Shown here: positions 13,609-23,085 of the stretch, in pieces
How the letters are laid out: each line of letters begins with the position of its first letter
How positions within the stretch are numbered: the stretch's first letter is position 1
NCBI GenBank assembly: GCA_010093685.1
Contig: MU006246.1
Location: 270,272-334,271, forward strand
DNA from: Ophiobolus disseminans
Lineage: Eukaryota; Ascomycota; Dothideomycetes; Pleosporales; Phaeosphaeriaceae
Reading direction: 5' to 3'
DNA: 64,000 nucleotides
Notes under the pieces: generated by a model
What the model was told of the DNA's origin: nothing
The model's input: only the letters and a program-made list of their open reading frames with translations
The model's database searches: none
Program-made: the position numbers and the translations under genes

Positions 13609-14402
13609 TGGGGGTGGTTGGCGCGAGAGATGCCCACGCACAACTAAGACTCACCAGGAACGGAAATCCCCGGGTGCTGATCGTGATTTGATGGCGTTGT
13701 GCGTTGGCGTTATGGCGTTATTGGACGAAGTCGACATTGTGCGTCTCAAATGCTATTCAGCTAAAAACGTGCTAGCTCTAGGAGTATAGGAAGGCCGTGG
13801 GTCTACAATTTTCTTTATGGAAGCAGCGTCAGAGCAGAGATATCAGAGGCAATCGTGATGCGATGCCACATCTCGTCATTGGAGCTTAGGTATGTGGGAT
13901 GATGGAACCATATTATTACAGTGGATCTTTGCTGAACACAATTAACAAGTTTTGTTGTCTACACCAATTGGATGATACATGCATACACACAACAATAACT
14001 GACGCAGATGAAGCTGTAGACTGTACGGCATCCTGCATCTCTTCTAGCGAGAAGAACCTCGTGGTTGTGCTTCTAGCATCGACCGGTGAATCACTATTAC
14101 GGTCACACGGCTGCAGCCAGTAGAATGAAACTCCCTTTGGAATCGTGCCGCGTCCGCCCTTCTTCACACTGGCAGCTCATCAGCGATGTGAAATAGCTCT
14201 GTCAGTTACAACTTTTCCTTCTCACGTTGTCGTTCCCTGAGCCCAGAATCACCAATCCCTCAACGCATAAATGATGCTCCTCCAATCGTTGACTCTGCGA
14301 TATCCATTCGAGCACTCTGAACGCAACTCCCTATCCAAATTCCCAATTCAGCTACCTATCAACATATCTCCGTTCACAATATCACACACCACGGCCCTGT
14401 CC

Positions 14403-15644
14403 ATGTCTTCCCTAACCGAACAATCCATCGAGATGCCACTCCTGGAACGTCTTAAGAAGGAGATGAAGAAGCACGCACCGCTGCTCGAATACATCCCGCT
14501 CGACGACATCGAGATGACCACCCAAACCGACGTGCCAAACACCATCTCGCAAACATGCGAGCTTGGTACCGTCCCAGGCCGCAACGGCAGCCAACTTACG
14601 CTAGTAGCGTGTATGGTGCTCAAAAGCATAACAACAGCCACTGACGGTGGGATCCCTCGAGTGCTCCTCTACGGCCACGGCCCAGATGGTCTATCACGCC
14701 GCCAGCAATTTACAGCCCGCGAGGTGTCGCGGCTCAATAGCTTGAATGCTACGTTCGCGCCCGCAAATGCTAATCCGGATACATTGAACGCGTTGCTCAA
14801 GTATATATTCTTGGCCAAGGGTGCGCCGATTCCTGCGCCGGCGGAGGTGAAGTTTTTGTTTGGGTTTACGCGCGCGCTGGGCCAGGTGTGTCGGGCGTAT
14901 AAGGAGCGAGCTGCGAAGACGAAGGCAGTGTCTGCGCGCGAAGATACGCCTATGGTAGATGGTTCAATGCTCCTTCCGCAGACCGTACCAGAATTACTGG
15001 CTAATTCACTGCCGCAAGACAACGATGATGTTGATTTGGACGAGATCTCACTTGGCGAGGATCCGTCAACATCAAATGCTCAAACCGGTAGCGCACACAT
15101 GACTTCTTCACAAATCCCGCCAGGCGAGGATACTCAGGCTCCCTCAACGCCCAGTGCTACAGCTGGCAGCGTAAAGATGGCCTTGTCAGTCACGGGCTCA
15201 TTCCACGCTGAAGACGACTCCGATGCCTCAATTGCTTCCGTCAAGCGCACACTCACCAAGTATCAGGAGCTCCGACGTGGCGAAAAGGTCATCCAATCCG
15301 ACCTCGAAGCCACCGACGGTGCAAAAGTTCTCATGCAAATGGCCCATAAAGCATCCCAGGAGCGTCTGGAAACGGAGCAAGAGGCCGAACGCAAAGCACT
15401 AGAGGCCAAACAGGCCACTGAGCTCGGACAATTGGAGGAGTCGCAACGCCCGGAGAACGACGAGATGGGTCGGCGACATGCGGCGCAGATTCGGGAGAAG
15501 GAGAAGGTCGACCAAGCAATTAAGCAAACCCAGGAAAATACGCCGCGAGAGCGGGTCTGGGCTATCATTGACTATCTTGATGAGGAGCGGCCGGCAAAGC
15601 GCCAGAAGGTGGCTTGTGGGGATGAAGACCGGATGGAGGAGTAA
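14403..15644 (+). CDS. Array locus 5: intact intronless member of the LL.YLP family
   Basis: 413 residues from ATG 14403; an in-frame ATG at 14271 would add 44 residues without family similarity. N-terminal domain at about 15-170: KKEMKKHAPLLEYIPLDDIEM, then LNALLKYIFLAKG, FLFGFTRALGQVCRAYKE. Residues 185-290 are an acidic Ser/Thr/Pro linker. Residues 295-395 are a long Glu/Lys/Arg/Gln coiled coil. The tail RVWAIIDYLDEERPAKRQKV is the family signature with a nuclear-signal-like end. Unlike locus 3, it has no intron before the KYIF helix. A degenerate duplicate of its 3' end lies at 16560-16650. Function unknown. Confidence 0.85.
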   Translation: MSSLTEQSIEMPLLERLKKEMKKHAPLLEYIPLDDIEMTTQTDVPNTISQTCELGTVPGRNGSQLTLVACMVLKSITTATDGGIPRVLLYGHGPDGLSRRQQFTAREVSRLNSLNATFAPANANPDTLNALLKYIFLAKGAPIPAPAEVKFLFGFTRALGQVCRAYKERAAKTKAVSAREDTPMVDGSMLLPQTVPELLANSLPQDNDDVDLDEISLGEDPSTSNAQTGSAHMTSSQIPPGEDTQAPSTPSATAGSVKMALSVTGSFHAEDDSDASIASVKRTLTKYQELRRGEKVIQSDLEATDGAKVLMQMAHKASQERLETEQEAERKALEAKQATELGQLEESQRPENDEMGRRHAAQIREKEKVDQAIKQTQENTPRERVWAIIDYLDEERPAKRQKVACGDEDRMEE

Positions 15645-15811
15645 GTTGACCATTGGTGTGACAGCAGGTAGCTGCTGATAGCCACTGTATACTGGAATAT
15701 GGTAGTGCCGATGAGAACTGGAGAGTTGTGAGTAAATGCGCTCTCCGAAGGTCACCTGTAACAACACTTTCTTCTAGTCAAAATGCGGTGTAGAAACTGT
15801 ACTCTATTCCA

Positions 15812-16130
15812 AAGCGACAGTATTGCGCGGTCATACTTTTCTCTGCCGCCCGCACCACCCAGCGCTGCCATCGCAGCAACATACTCTAGGCTGCTTCTAC
15901 TCCTTTTCCGTCACCAAGCGACAGTCTCACGCAGCGATACTTTTCTCAGCTACCTAGCCGCAGACCTAGCGCTGCTTTCGCAGCAATGGGCTCTAGGCTG
16001 CTCCTACTTCTCCTCCACCTTGTTAAGCGCCTCTACTGGCATCTCCATCTACGCCTCCACCTCAGCTACGTCAGGCAACCCTTTATGATCACCAGTCTCA
16101 CTAGGCTGCTCCCAAACAATCACCTCCGCC
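15812..16130. repeat. Three imperfect tandem units of about 104-109 bp
   Basis: Units start at AAGCGACAGT (15812), AAGCGACAGT (15916) and AAGCGCCTCT (16025). The first two share CATACTTTTCTC, AGCGCTGC, CGCAGCAA and CTCTAGGCTGCT in order. The third is more diverged but keeps ACTAGGCTGCTCC. No conserved reading frame runs through the units. They fill the gap between intact locus 5 and its relic copy. Confidence 0.6.
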
Positions 16131-16559
16131 TCGCTAGGCACCTCCTTCACACCAGCCTCATCAGGCCTCTCCTCTCCTTCGACTCCGTACAATCAGTCAC
16201 TTCAACGCAGTGAGCAAGAGCAAGGATCTTCACCACGTTTTATAGCATGGGCATACGTCCTTGAGAAGACAGCAGCATTCAAGTACTCCAGCCTCATGCA
16301 GGGGGTCTGTCAGTGGTGTATACGCACGTGATCTCCCGCGGCTAGCGTCTTGGCAGCTAGTCTCTTCTTCGTATATAGCCTCTCTTTCCCATAGTCTAAT
16401 ACTACAAGTTTCTCACCCATTGACACTAACCTTCCTTACACGCTGTCCCAGGTAGGTGACTTATGAGCCTGGCTTCCAGGCACGAGTACGCGGAGATGTC
16501 TAGATTCACCTGAAATCTAAGCAGCTCATTTTCATCTGCACGACGGCGCATTGTACCAA

Positions 16560-16650
16560 CCAAGATAAAAGCACGCCGCAGGAGCGGATCCGGGCTGTCG
16601 TGGATCATCTTGGTAGGAAGAGGCTAACGAATCGTCGGGAAGTTCGGTGA
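16560..16650 (+). pseudogene. Relic of the 3' end of an array gene
   Basis: Translates to TPQERIRAVVDHLGRKRLT then a short tail and TGA, which matches TPRERVWAIIDYLDEERPA at the end of locus 5; the DNA also aligns (ACGCCGC..GAGCGG.TC.GGGCT). No upstream coiled-coil frame survives, so this is a fragment of a duplicated copy. Confidence 0.55.
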
Positions 16651-17134
16651 CTTCGTGCTCTAGGGTGTGAGTAATTCGGCAATCTACCCGTTCACCAGTG
16701 GATCTAGGACATCACTCTCTGCCTTTGCATGTCATACGAGATCCTGGATATCCTCGGTGCGTTTCATCATGGCGGCTTTTGAACCTCAATTTTGTGCGAG
16801 AATATCCAGGCATACGTTACGTCCTTTGCGTGTAGCCATGGTCACGCTGGCTCTACTCACATTCATCTCAGATCCAGGCCTCCCATGCTCTTCTTCACCA
16901 CGACGCGTCGCGCTGAACGCGTGCGTCACCTTGTTATGATGGCCCGTTTGTCACAACAACGCGTGACTGTAAGCATCTCGACGCGCAACACCAGGCCTTC
17001 CACCTCACATCACCTCACACATCGACCCTCTCCCTGTTGTTGACGCTCAAACCATGGTAAGCTGTAACCATCGTTTTTCCAGTCGAAGAAACTGATACAT
17101 ACTCCTGGATAGATTCGCAAGTTCAGATGCAAAC

Positions 17135-18490
17135 ATGGCGCTAGAGACTCCATCGAAGACGCGTCCGCTCACCTCGCTCGATATCGTCAAAGGCATGCTC
17201 GGAGATGAAGCGCATTTACTGGGATACCTCCCTGTTAGGCTGGTAAATCACTGTGCGGATCCGTTTCCTGGTCACCTTCCGTTCAAGATCAGGTTTGGCA
17301 AGACTCTTGATAGCTTTACTGTCTGTTCGCAAATATCGGCGATGCCGCAGGAGATCCCTAAAATCGAATTCTATAAACCACTCCATCGCGCTTGGTCTCG
17401 GGTAAAGGGAGAAGAAAGCGTTTCGGCGACCGGAGAGATATCCCATGGTTTGGTGCCTGTCAAAGACTTCGCACCAGCTGCGCTTTGCAATCTGCTTCTG
17501 GTATGTCATCAAATCCACGGCCCCAAGTGCAGCCTGTATATCCTCAAGAGTTTTCTGGGCCTCGTCTGCCCTCGCCATCCCGCGTTGAGGATAGACTGGT
17601 CATATTGAACCTTTCACTAACGAGACACAATGCTTGTTCATCCTCGGTGGCGCCAACGTACCAGCAAGCAGCAAGCTTCCAGATGCTTTTCCGGCAGACA
17701 TCTGTCGCGCCGCCTATCTAATCAAACATGCATCTGAAACCATGGCCAATGGAGCTGCTTAGCGTAAGCGCGTTCTCTCTGGCTCCTTCTCTGGCTCCAG
17801 TTTCAACAATCTGGTGGCTAAATCACGCCCATCTTCGCCGGCTGCTTTGACTAGGTTGCCAACGACACCTCAAACGAGGATGTCCTTCTCGAGCTTCCCC
17901 AACAGCCCTTTAAGCGTCGATCCGGAACAGGAATTCACGGCTTACATGACGCTCCAAGAGCATCTCGTCGTCTCCGACTTCGGCGTCGAAGATGTGGATA
18001 AGAAGATCGAACAATCTAGGAGAGACCGCAATGTCGAACTTGCAAATGCCGCCCGCGAATCCGACGAGAGATTCCACACTCAGCTTAGCGCAAATGTGGC
18101 GACCTCCAGGCCAAGCAAGACTTGGAGTTGGAAGACCTCAAAAGGAAGCATGCAAGGGAGCAGCGTGAGGTTCAGGAGAAGCACAAGGCTGAAATTTCGA
18201 TGGCTCAGCGTTTGCGTCTGCTTAGAGAGGCGGAGTGTAAGTAGCATTCCAAGAGGAACTTGGATGTCACGATGGATACTGACTTCTTGTCGCATCCTTA
18301 TAGTGGTCCAGGGAGAGAAGGTTCTGCAGGGCGAGCGCGAGACCAAGCTGAGAGCGCAAAGTCTGGTCGAGCACGATCTTGATGTCAATGGGAGGCAGTT
18401 TTCCGCTCACCGGCTGTCTTACGGGCCTATTTGAGGGCGAGGGCCAAGGAAGAGGTCATGAGGAAGCGCATGATAGACAATCATGAAGGA
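17135..18490 (+). pseudogene. Array locus 6: family member with a stop and a frameshift
   Basis: ATG 17135 opens a good N-terminal domain: GMLGDEAHLLGYLPV, LPFKIRFGKTLDS. A GTATGT donor at 17502 and CTAACGAG near 17624 suggest an intron. Beyond it, PDAFPADICRAAYLIKHASE is the family's helical end, but its frame meets TAG where AA*RKRVLSG is expected (near 17759). The linker at 17814-18100 (SFSSFPNSPLSVDPEQEF) is open. The coiled coil DLQAKQDLELEDLKRK is in another frame from about 18100, followed by a likely intron (GTAAGT 18238 to TATAG 18302). The final coil reads about LRARAKEEVMRKRM. Lesions are real unless the sequence is wrong at two places. Confidence 0.55.
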
Positions 18491-19214
18491 TAGGATAATA
18501 CGTCCTGGCTATACTCGCAGAAGGAATTCAGATCTGAGGCAGCATAGCTGACTGCCCATGTGGGCATGAGCTGTGCACAAAAATCTCCATTGGGATCACG
18601 CAATGCGCAAACGCTCCATAGAAGGGGATACACAGTTGTCGAACAGCAGTGTATGTTGATGCTCACGAGACCCCACACTTTCTCCGATAGATCCAAGAAA
18701 AGAAAGGTAATGTTCTGTGGCAGTGAATGTCCTTTCTCGTAACCAGCAGGGGCGCTCTTCCGTATCGAGACTAGTCTAGCGCAGACTAGCTCCCCGCAAT
18801 ATTCAAACTAATGCAGCACGCAACCCACATACACCCCGTCTGCCCAATGGACTACCATATCGTGGTTCAACCAGTGGTCACACGATCCATTATCTTCGAC
18901 GACCGTGCTAGGGGCTTGCTCAAACAATCGACTTACGCGTGCCGATTGTTGACAAACACGCGACTCTCTATAATGAACGAAAAACCACACTCCCTATCTG
19001 AGCCGAGCTCAAGCATGCTCTCATCCGGTCGCGACATTGTACGCGAGTGCAAGAAACGCGCGCCTCCGACACTACTCGATCTCCTCAAAAGGCAGCTAGG
19101 GGGGAATCAGGCCTGCTCAATGTCATTCCGATTGACAAAGTGGAAATAGAAGAACAAGACGATGAGAGCTTCAAACACTTCATCGGCCATAGAATCTGCC
19201 TGGGAGTAATATTT

Positions 19215-19378
19215 TGTCAGATGTGAGAGACAGGGCAGAAAAGAGGGAGAAGGTTGTTGTACTGAAGGAGCTACATAGAGCGATTATATACACAACCAGA
19301 TGATTAAGCACATGACTAGGAGTCACGTGAGATGTGTGGTTCACAGTGTGTCATGTGGACCGATGTGCCAGGCTGACA
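19215..19378 (+). mobile_element. Non-autonomous TGTCRG element, copy B (164 bp, full length)
   Basis: Begins TGTCAGATGTGAGAGACAGG and ends CGATGTGCCAGGCTGACA, with a perfect 6-bp terminal inverted repeat TGTCAG/CTGACA. It contains AGGTTGTTGTACTGAAGG, GATTATATACACAACC and AGTCACGTGAGATG as in other copies. No ORF. No clear target-site duplication (ATATT before, GATCA after), so flanking sequence has changed since insertion. It lies inside array locus 7. Confidence 0.75.
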
Positions 19379-20159
19379 GATCACCTCAGTGGAAGCCGTC
19401 AAGACTTGAACTGTCATGTAGAAGACGACTATAGCATGTCCCTACACAGCCCGAAGCTGAGTATCCGCAAGAAGGAGCAGCGCGGACCGGAAGCCCAAAT
19501 CTTTAGAGCATTGTCGACGGGTAATCAGAAGTTGTCAAAAGTTGTGGTTTTACAATCACGACCGTCACCAGTCTCTTCTGCAACTCCGAACGACGGCGGA
19601 CAGCCCGGCTCAAACGGACATCTAAAAGTTACACTATCATCTAAGCCCCAGACGAAAGGGATCGCTGTCAAGGTAAGCAAGACATCGTGCAAAAGTTCAT
19701 ATTCTAGCACAGCAGCTGATCATGTCCTACTTATAGGGTAACGAAGAGAATCTAGCACCGACAGTAGGTGTAATTGCTAGCCGCGGAGAAAAAGGCCACT
19801 TCCGATCATGACCCTCACTCGGTGGCGGACAAGGATAGAGGCGCCTCAAGTCCTGTCTCTAATCTACATGCCAGACCTTCCCTCGTGCAAGATGGTGGAA
19901 ACAGAGCGATGGGTACGGTGCATCGACAAACCTCGCTACAACAAAACAACAGGGCAACTAGCATGGCTTTCATTCAACCGTGAGAGACAAATGTCCGACA
20001 TAGTCTCTCGCCAGGTCTGGACTCGTACCTCAGCCTTCGCCTGCAGAGCGAAGAGCTTGATGAGGAACTGTCCACAATTGACCGTGCGATTTCCAAAGTC
20101 ACCAAGGAACACAAAGAGTGTCGCGGTGTGAGAACAGCGCATATACAGGAAGAATTGAA

Positions 20160-20215
20160 GGATTGAACTGAGGTTGTATTGAGTGAAGCTACAAATTATA
20201 TATATAGGTATGTGG
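20160..20215 (+). repeat. Diverged fragment (G) of the TGTCRG element
   Basis: GAGGTTGTATTGAGTGAAGC and CTACAAATTATATATATA correspond to the AGGTTGTTGTATTGAGAGAG and CTACATAGAGCGATTATATA core of the family. Short and diverged, so tentative. Confidence 0.35.
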
Positions 20216-21318
20216 CTGTGGGCAGCGCTAGTTCAATGTAGGTAGTCGCAACTCGCTACCATACAAGCGAGGTGCAATTGCAGGTGAGGCAGGAGACACC
20301 TCAAACCGTGACAAAGAGCGACCCGACTTACTGAAGAATCACCGAGATAGCAACTTGAGGCCTCTATATAAGCAGCAGCAACAGGATCTAGCGGAAATCC
20401 AGGAGGCTGAGAGGGCACATCTGCTACAATTGCAGACGGCCAAGCAGAAGGCTTTATTGGACAAGCAGCTAGAGGAAGCAAGGAGCATCAAGGCAGAGTA
20501 CCAGCAGTTGAAGGCTCTAGAGGCACAAAAGTTTAGAGCTTTGGATTCCCAGAAGCAGCAAAAGCTTCAGGCGAAGAAGGCTTTGCAAGTGGACCTCGAG
20601 AGCAAGAAGAGCAGCATCGACGTAGACCAGTTACTCGACTTCGTCCACGACCAACGAAACGCGACTAAAAAGAGGAAGCGTGCGGTTTTGCAGGACTCGG
20701 TTTGAACCGCGCCTAACCCATCACGCTGGATTCGACACAGCTTTTTGGATGTGTGCTAGAATATGAGTGTGCCGGAGGGTTAGAGAAGAGCTGGGAAATA
20801 ATGCATGTCGTTTGAAGGCATGTGGTTGAGCGAATGATATTCCGGAGGCGTTGATAGGTTGCATGGGGTTTTGGATGGGCGAATGAAGGGAGGAATATGC
20901 TGTTCGGTCATGAACCAGTAATAGCCTGCATGCATGTGTTGTTTCATACACTGCATAGTAGGTAAAATGTTTGGTCCTTACTCTATCACTGCTGAAAGCT
21001 TCTTTTCCTCAAGAAGGGGGTTTGCGCCTGTCAGAAATGTTTACATCTGATATGGGGTGCCTGCCTTGGAGATTGTAAGCTAGCGTGAGATGCTGCTTCC
21101 CAATCCACAACACAACAGTTCCATCGCGCATAAATCCTTCGCGACCATTTGAACCTTCTCACGAAGGCAAAAAAGACCGTCTAACTGTCACTCTTACTCT
21201 TGCAACCATAGCGCTGACAGTATATACTGTCTCAGAACTCGATATCCGTCAACAGTAAGTAATCGGACGATTGTCTAGACGCGTAGAACTTGACACGAAG
21301 TCAGAAGAGGTACGCGCC

Positions 21319-22617
21319 ATGTCTGAACCCAACGCAGCGCCGACTGCGACGATGGTTCATCCAAGCGATGCTATCATCCAGGAGATCAAGGACAAGATGA
21401 GCGAAAACGCCTACCTGCTCGACTATCTACGCCTTGACAGGGTCCGCATCGAGCCTGTCAAAGAGAAGAACAAACCGTCGAACGCGCTCCCACACCGCAT
21501 GCACTTCGGCTCGATACCCAACAGCCGCTACAGCCCAACAAACGTCAGCGTACTTCTGTGCGTTGGTCCGGCTGGAGGTCCACCTGAGCAGCGGTACCGG
21601 ACGATAACGCGCCTGGGCGAGATTATCGGGCCTCTGAGTGCTGAGAAGGCTGCCACGGAGGTCGTACCTGCCTCAGCGTTCTGGGGCATAAACGAACGAG
21701 GGTTCATGGATCCAATGAAGGTCCGGGCTGTCATCAGGTACTACTTCATTGCGATGAAGGTGAAGTTGCCGCTGGTGTGGCCTATCGACCTCGTCTTCAT
21801 CAAGGAGCTCACGGCAGCATGTCGTCTTGCGAAGGTCCAGTGTGATAGACGTACTGAACACAGTGCCGATACATTGAGGACGTCTAACATCACAACCGCT
21901 CCCGCCGTTGCCCACCCCGCTGCCTTACCATCAGACAACAATGGCAGAGACAGCGCTTCCGTGCAGAAGCATCCCGACCAGGACACTCGTGGACACGGAA
22001 CTCAAGATATCGTTCACGCTACAGCCTCCAAACCTCCTGAGGCTCCCAAAAATCCACTCCATCTCGAAGCTTGGTATGGCTCGGCATCTCCCTCGAGGCT
22101 TAAAAGGTCTCGGGAGCCGCCACGCTTTTATGTCGCTAGTCAAAGCTCTCAGTCTCCTTCCTTTACGTCCGATGACCGCAACAAAGCCCGAGAGGCGGAA
22201 GTCACTCAACCTCAGGTAAGGTTATTGGCATTGTCGTGACTTACGTTTACTGATATAGCATAGCAGTCCGCTAATCGCGTTGAGACACAGGAACAGATCG
22301 ACTTCATCTCCTCCTATCGCAAGATCATCGAAGACGAACAGACATACTCCTCAGCGCTGGAGGACAACCGAGCGAAGCAGACCGTGGCAGTACATGAACT
22401 TGCAGAAATCCAAAGTAGGCTGGGTGTGCTGCGCGAAGAGGAGAAGACTCTGAAGCAGGGCCGTCAGCGGGGCAGGAACGACGAAAAGCACCTTCGTCAC
22501 ACACTTTCAGAGAGGGAGCGTGCGATTCTGGAGCTTGGTATCGAGCTGGAGAGGCAGAACAAGCGAGTCAAGTTGAGCAAGGATTCGTCGAGCGAAGGAG
22601 GTGACGAGGAAGAGTAG
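21319..22617 (+). CDS. Array locus 8: intact member of the LL.YLP family
   Basis: Join 21319..22215, 22267..22617 gives 415 residues; the 51-nt intron sits between linker and coiled coil. N-terminal domain at about 20-175: KDKMSENAYLLDYLRLDRVR, LPHRMHFGSIPNSRY, VSVLLCVGPAGG, then KVRAVIRYYFIAMKV and FIKELTAACRLAKVQ. A Ser/Pro-rich linker runs to about residue 295. The coiled coil spans about 305-385 with the tail ERAILELGIELERQNKRVKL, again a signature with a basic patch, then an acidic end (SSEGGDEEE). The intron position differs from locus 3, so introns in this family have moved or been gained and lost. Function unknown. Confidence 0.85.
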
Positions 22618-23085
22618 TACTCTGACTGGCTTTTACCTCCTAGTCGCTGCTTTGTGTGGACGGCATCGGGAATGAGGCATGGTGTGATAAGCTTTCCTTT
22701 CCTTTGGATTTGCGAAGATCAACAAGGAGCATTTTGAATGAAAGTACTATGATGGGTTCGGAATGATTTAGGATGATATTGGAATCAATGTGAACACGTT
22801 CCGTGATTGTCAAGCACGCGGAAACATGCGGCTCACGTGACTTACTCATTCACTTGACCTGAAAAGTGATCGCGATGCTGTCTGAGGCCGCTTTTAGTGC
22901 ACTCCAAGCGTCTAGAACAGGCTTGATTGGAATTTGACAATGAACTTTTAGCTTGATCAGGTACTGGAGACATGCAAGGGTGTGGGCGCTCAAGTGTTTA
23001 TCGCGTCCCTGCCTGAGCAAGTTTTCTGTCGCGCCTTCCTCCGCGATACCTCACCCACAACACAACCCTCACCTCAACCTCCACT

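Larger units (their letters stand above)
18973..20705 (+). pseudogene. Array locus 7: family member broken by a G-run frameshift and a repeat insertion
   Basis: ATG 18973 begins MNEKPHSLSEPSSSM and LLDLLKRQLG. After G6 at 19099..19104 the domain continues in another frame as ESGLLNVIPIDKVEIEEQDD and FKHFIGHRICLGVIF; G4 or G7 would keep frame. Element copy B then interrupts the domain at 19215. Linker-like sequence (PKLSIRKKEQRGPEAQ, 19440-19670) follows, with a possible intron 19673-19738. A second repeat fragment lies near 20160. The coiled coil survives from 20355: QQQQDLAEIQEAERAHLLQL to SSIDVDQLLDFVHDQRNATK plus KKRKRAVLQDSV, the family tail. This tail alone is an open frame of 116 codons and might still be expressed. 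Confidence 0.55.

Noticed and set aside
13655..13789. Further family fragment ending AKNVLALG
   Set aside because: Only about eight residues resemble the SPKNVFALGQEV tail of locus 2; too little to call a separate locus.
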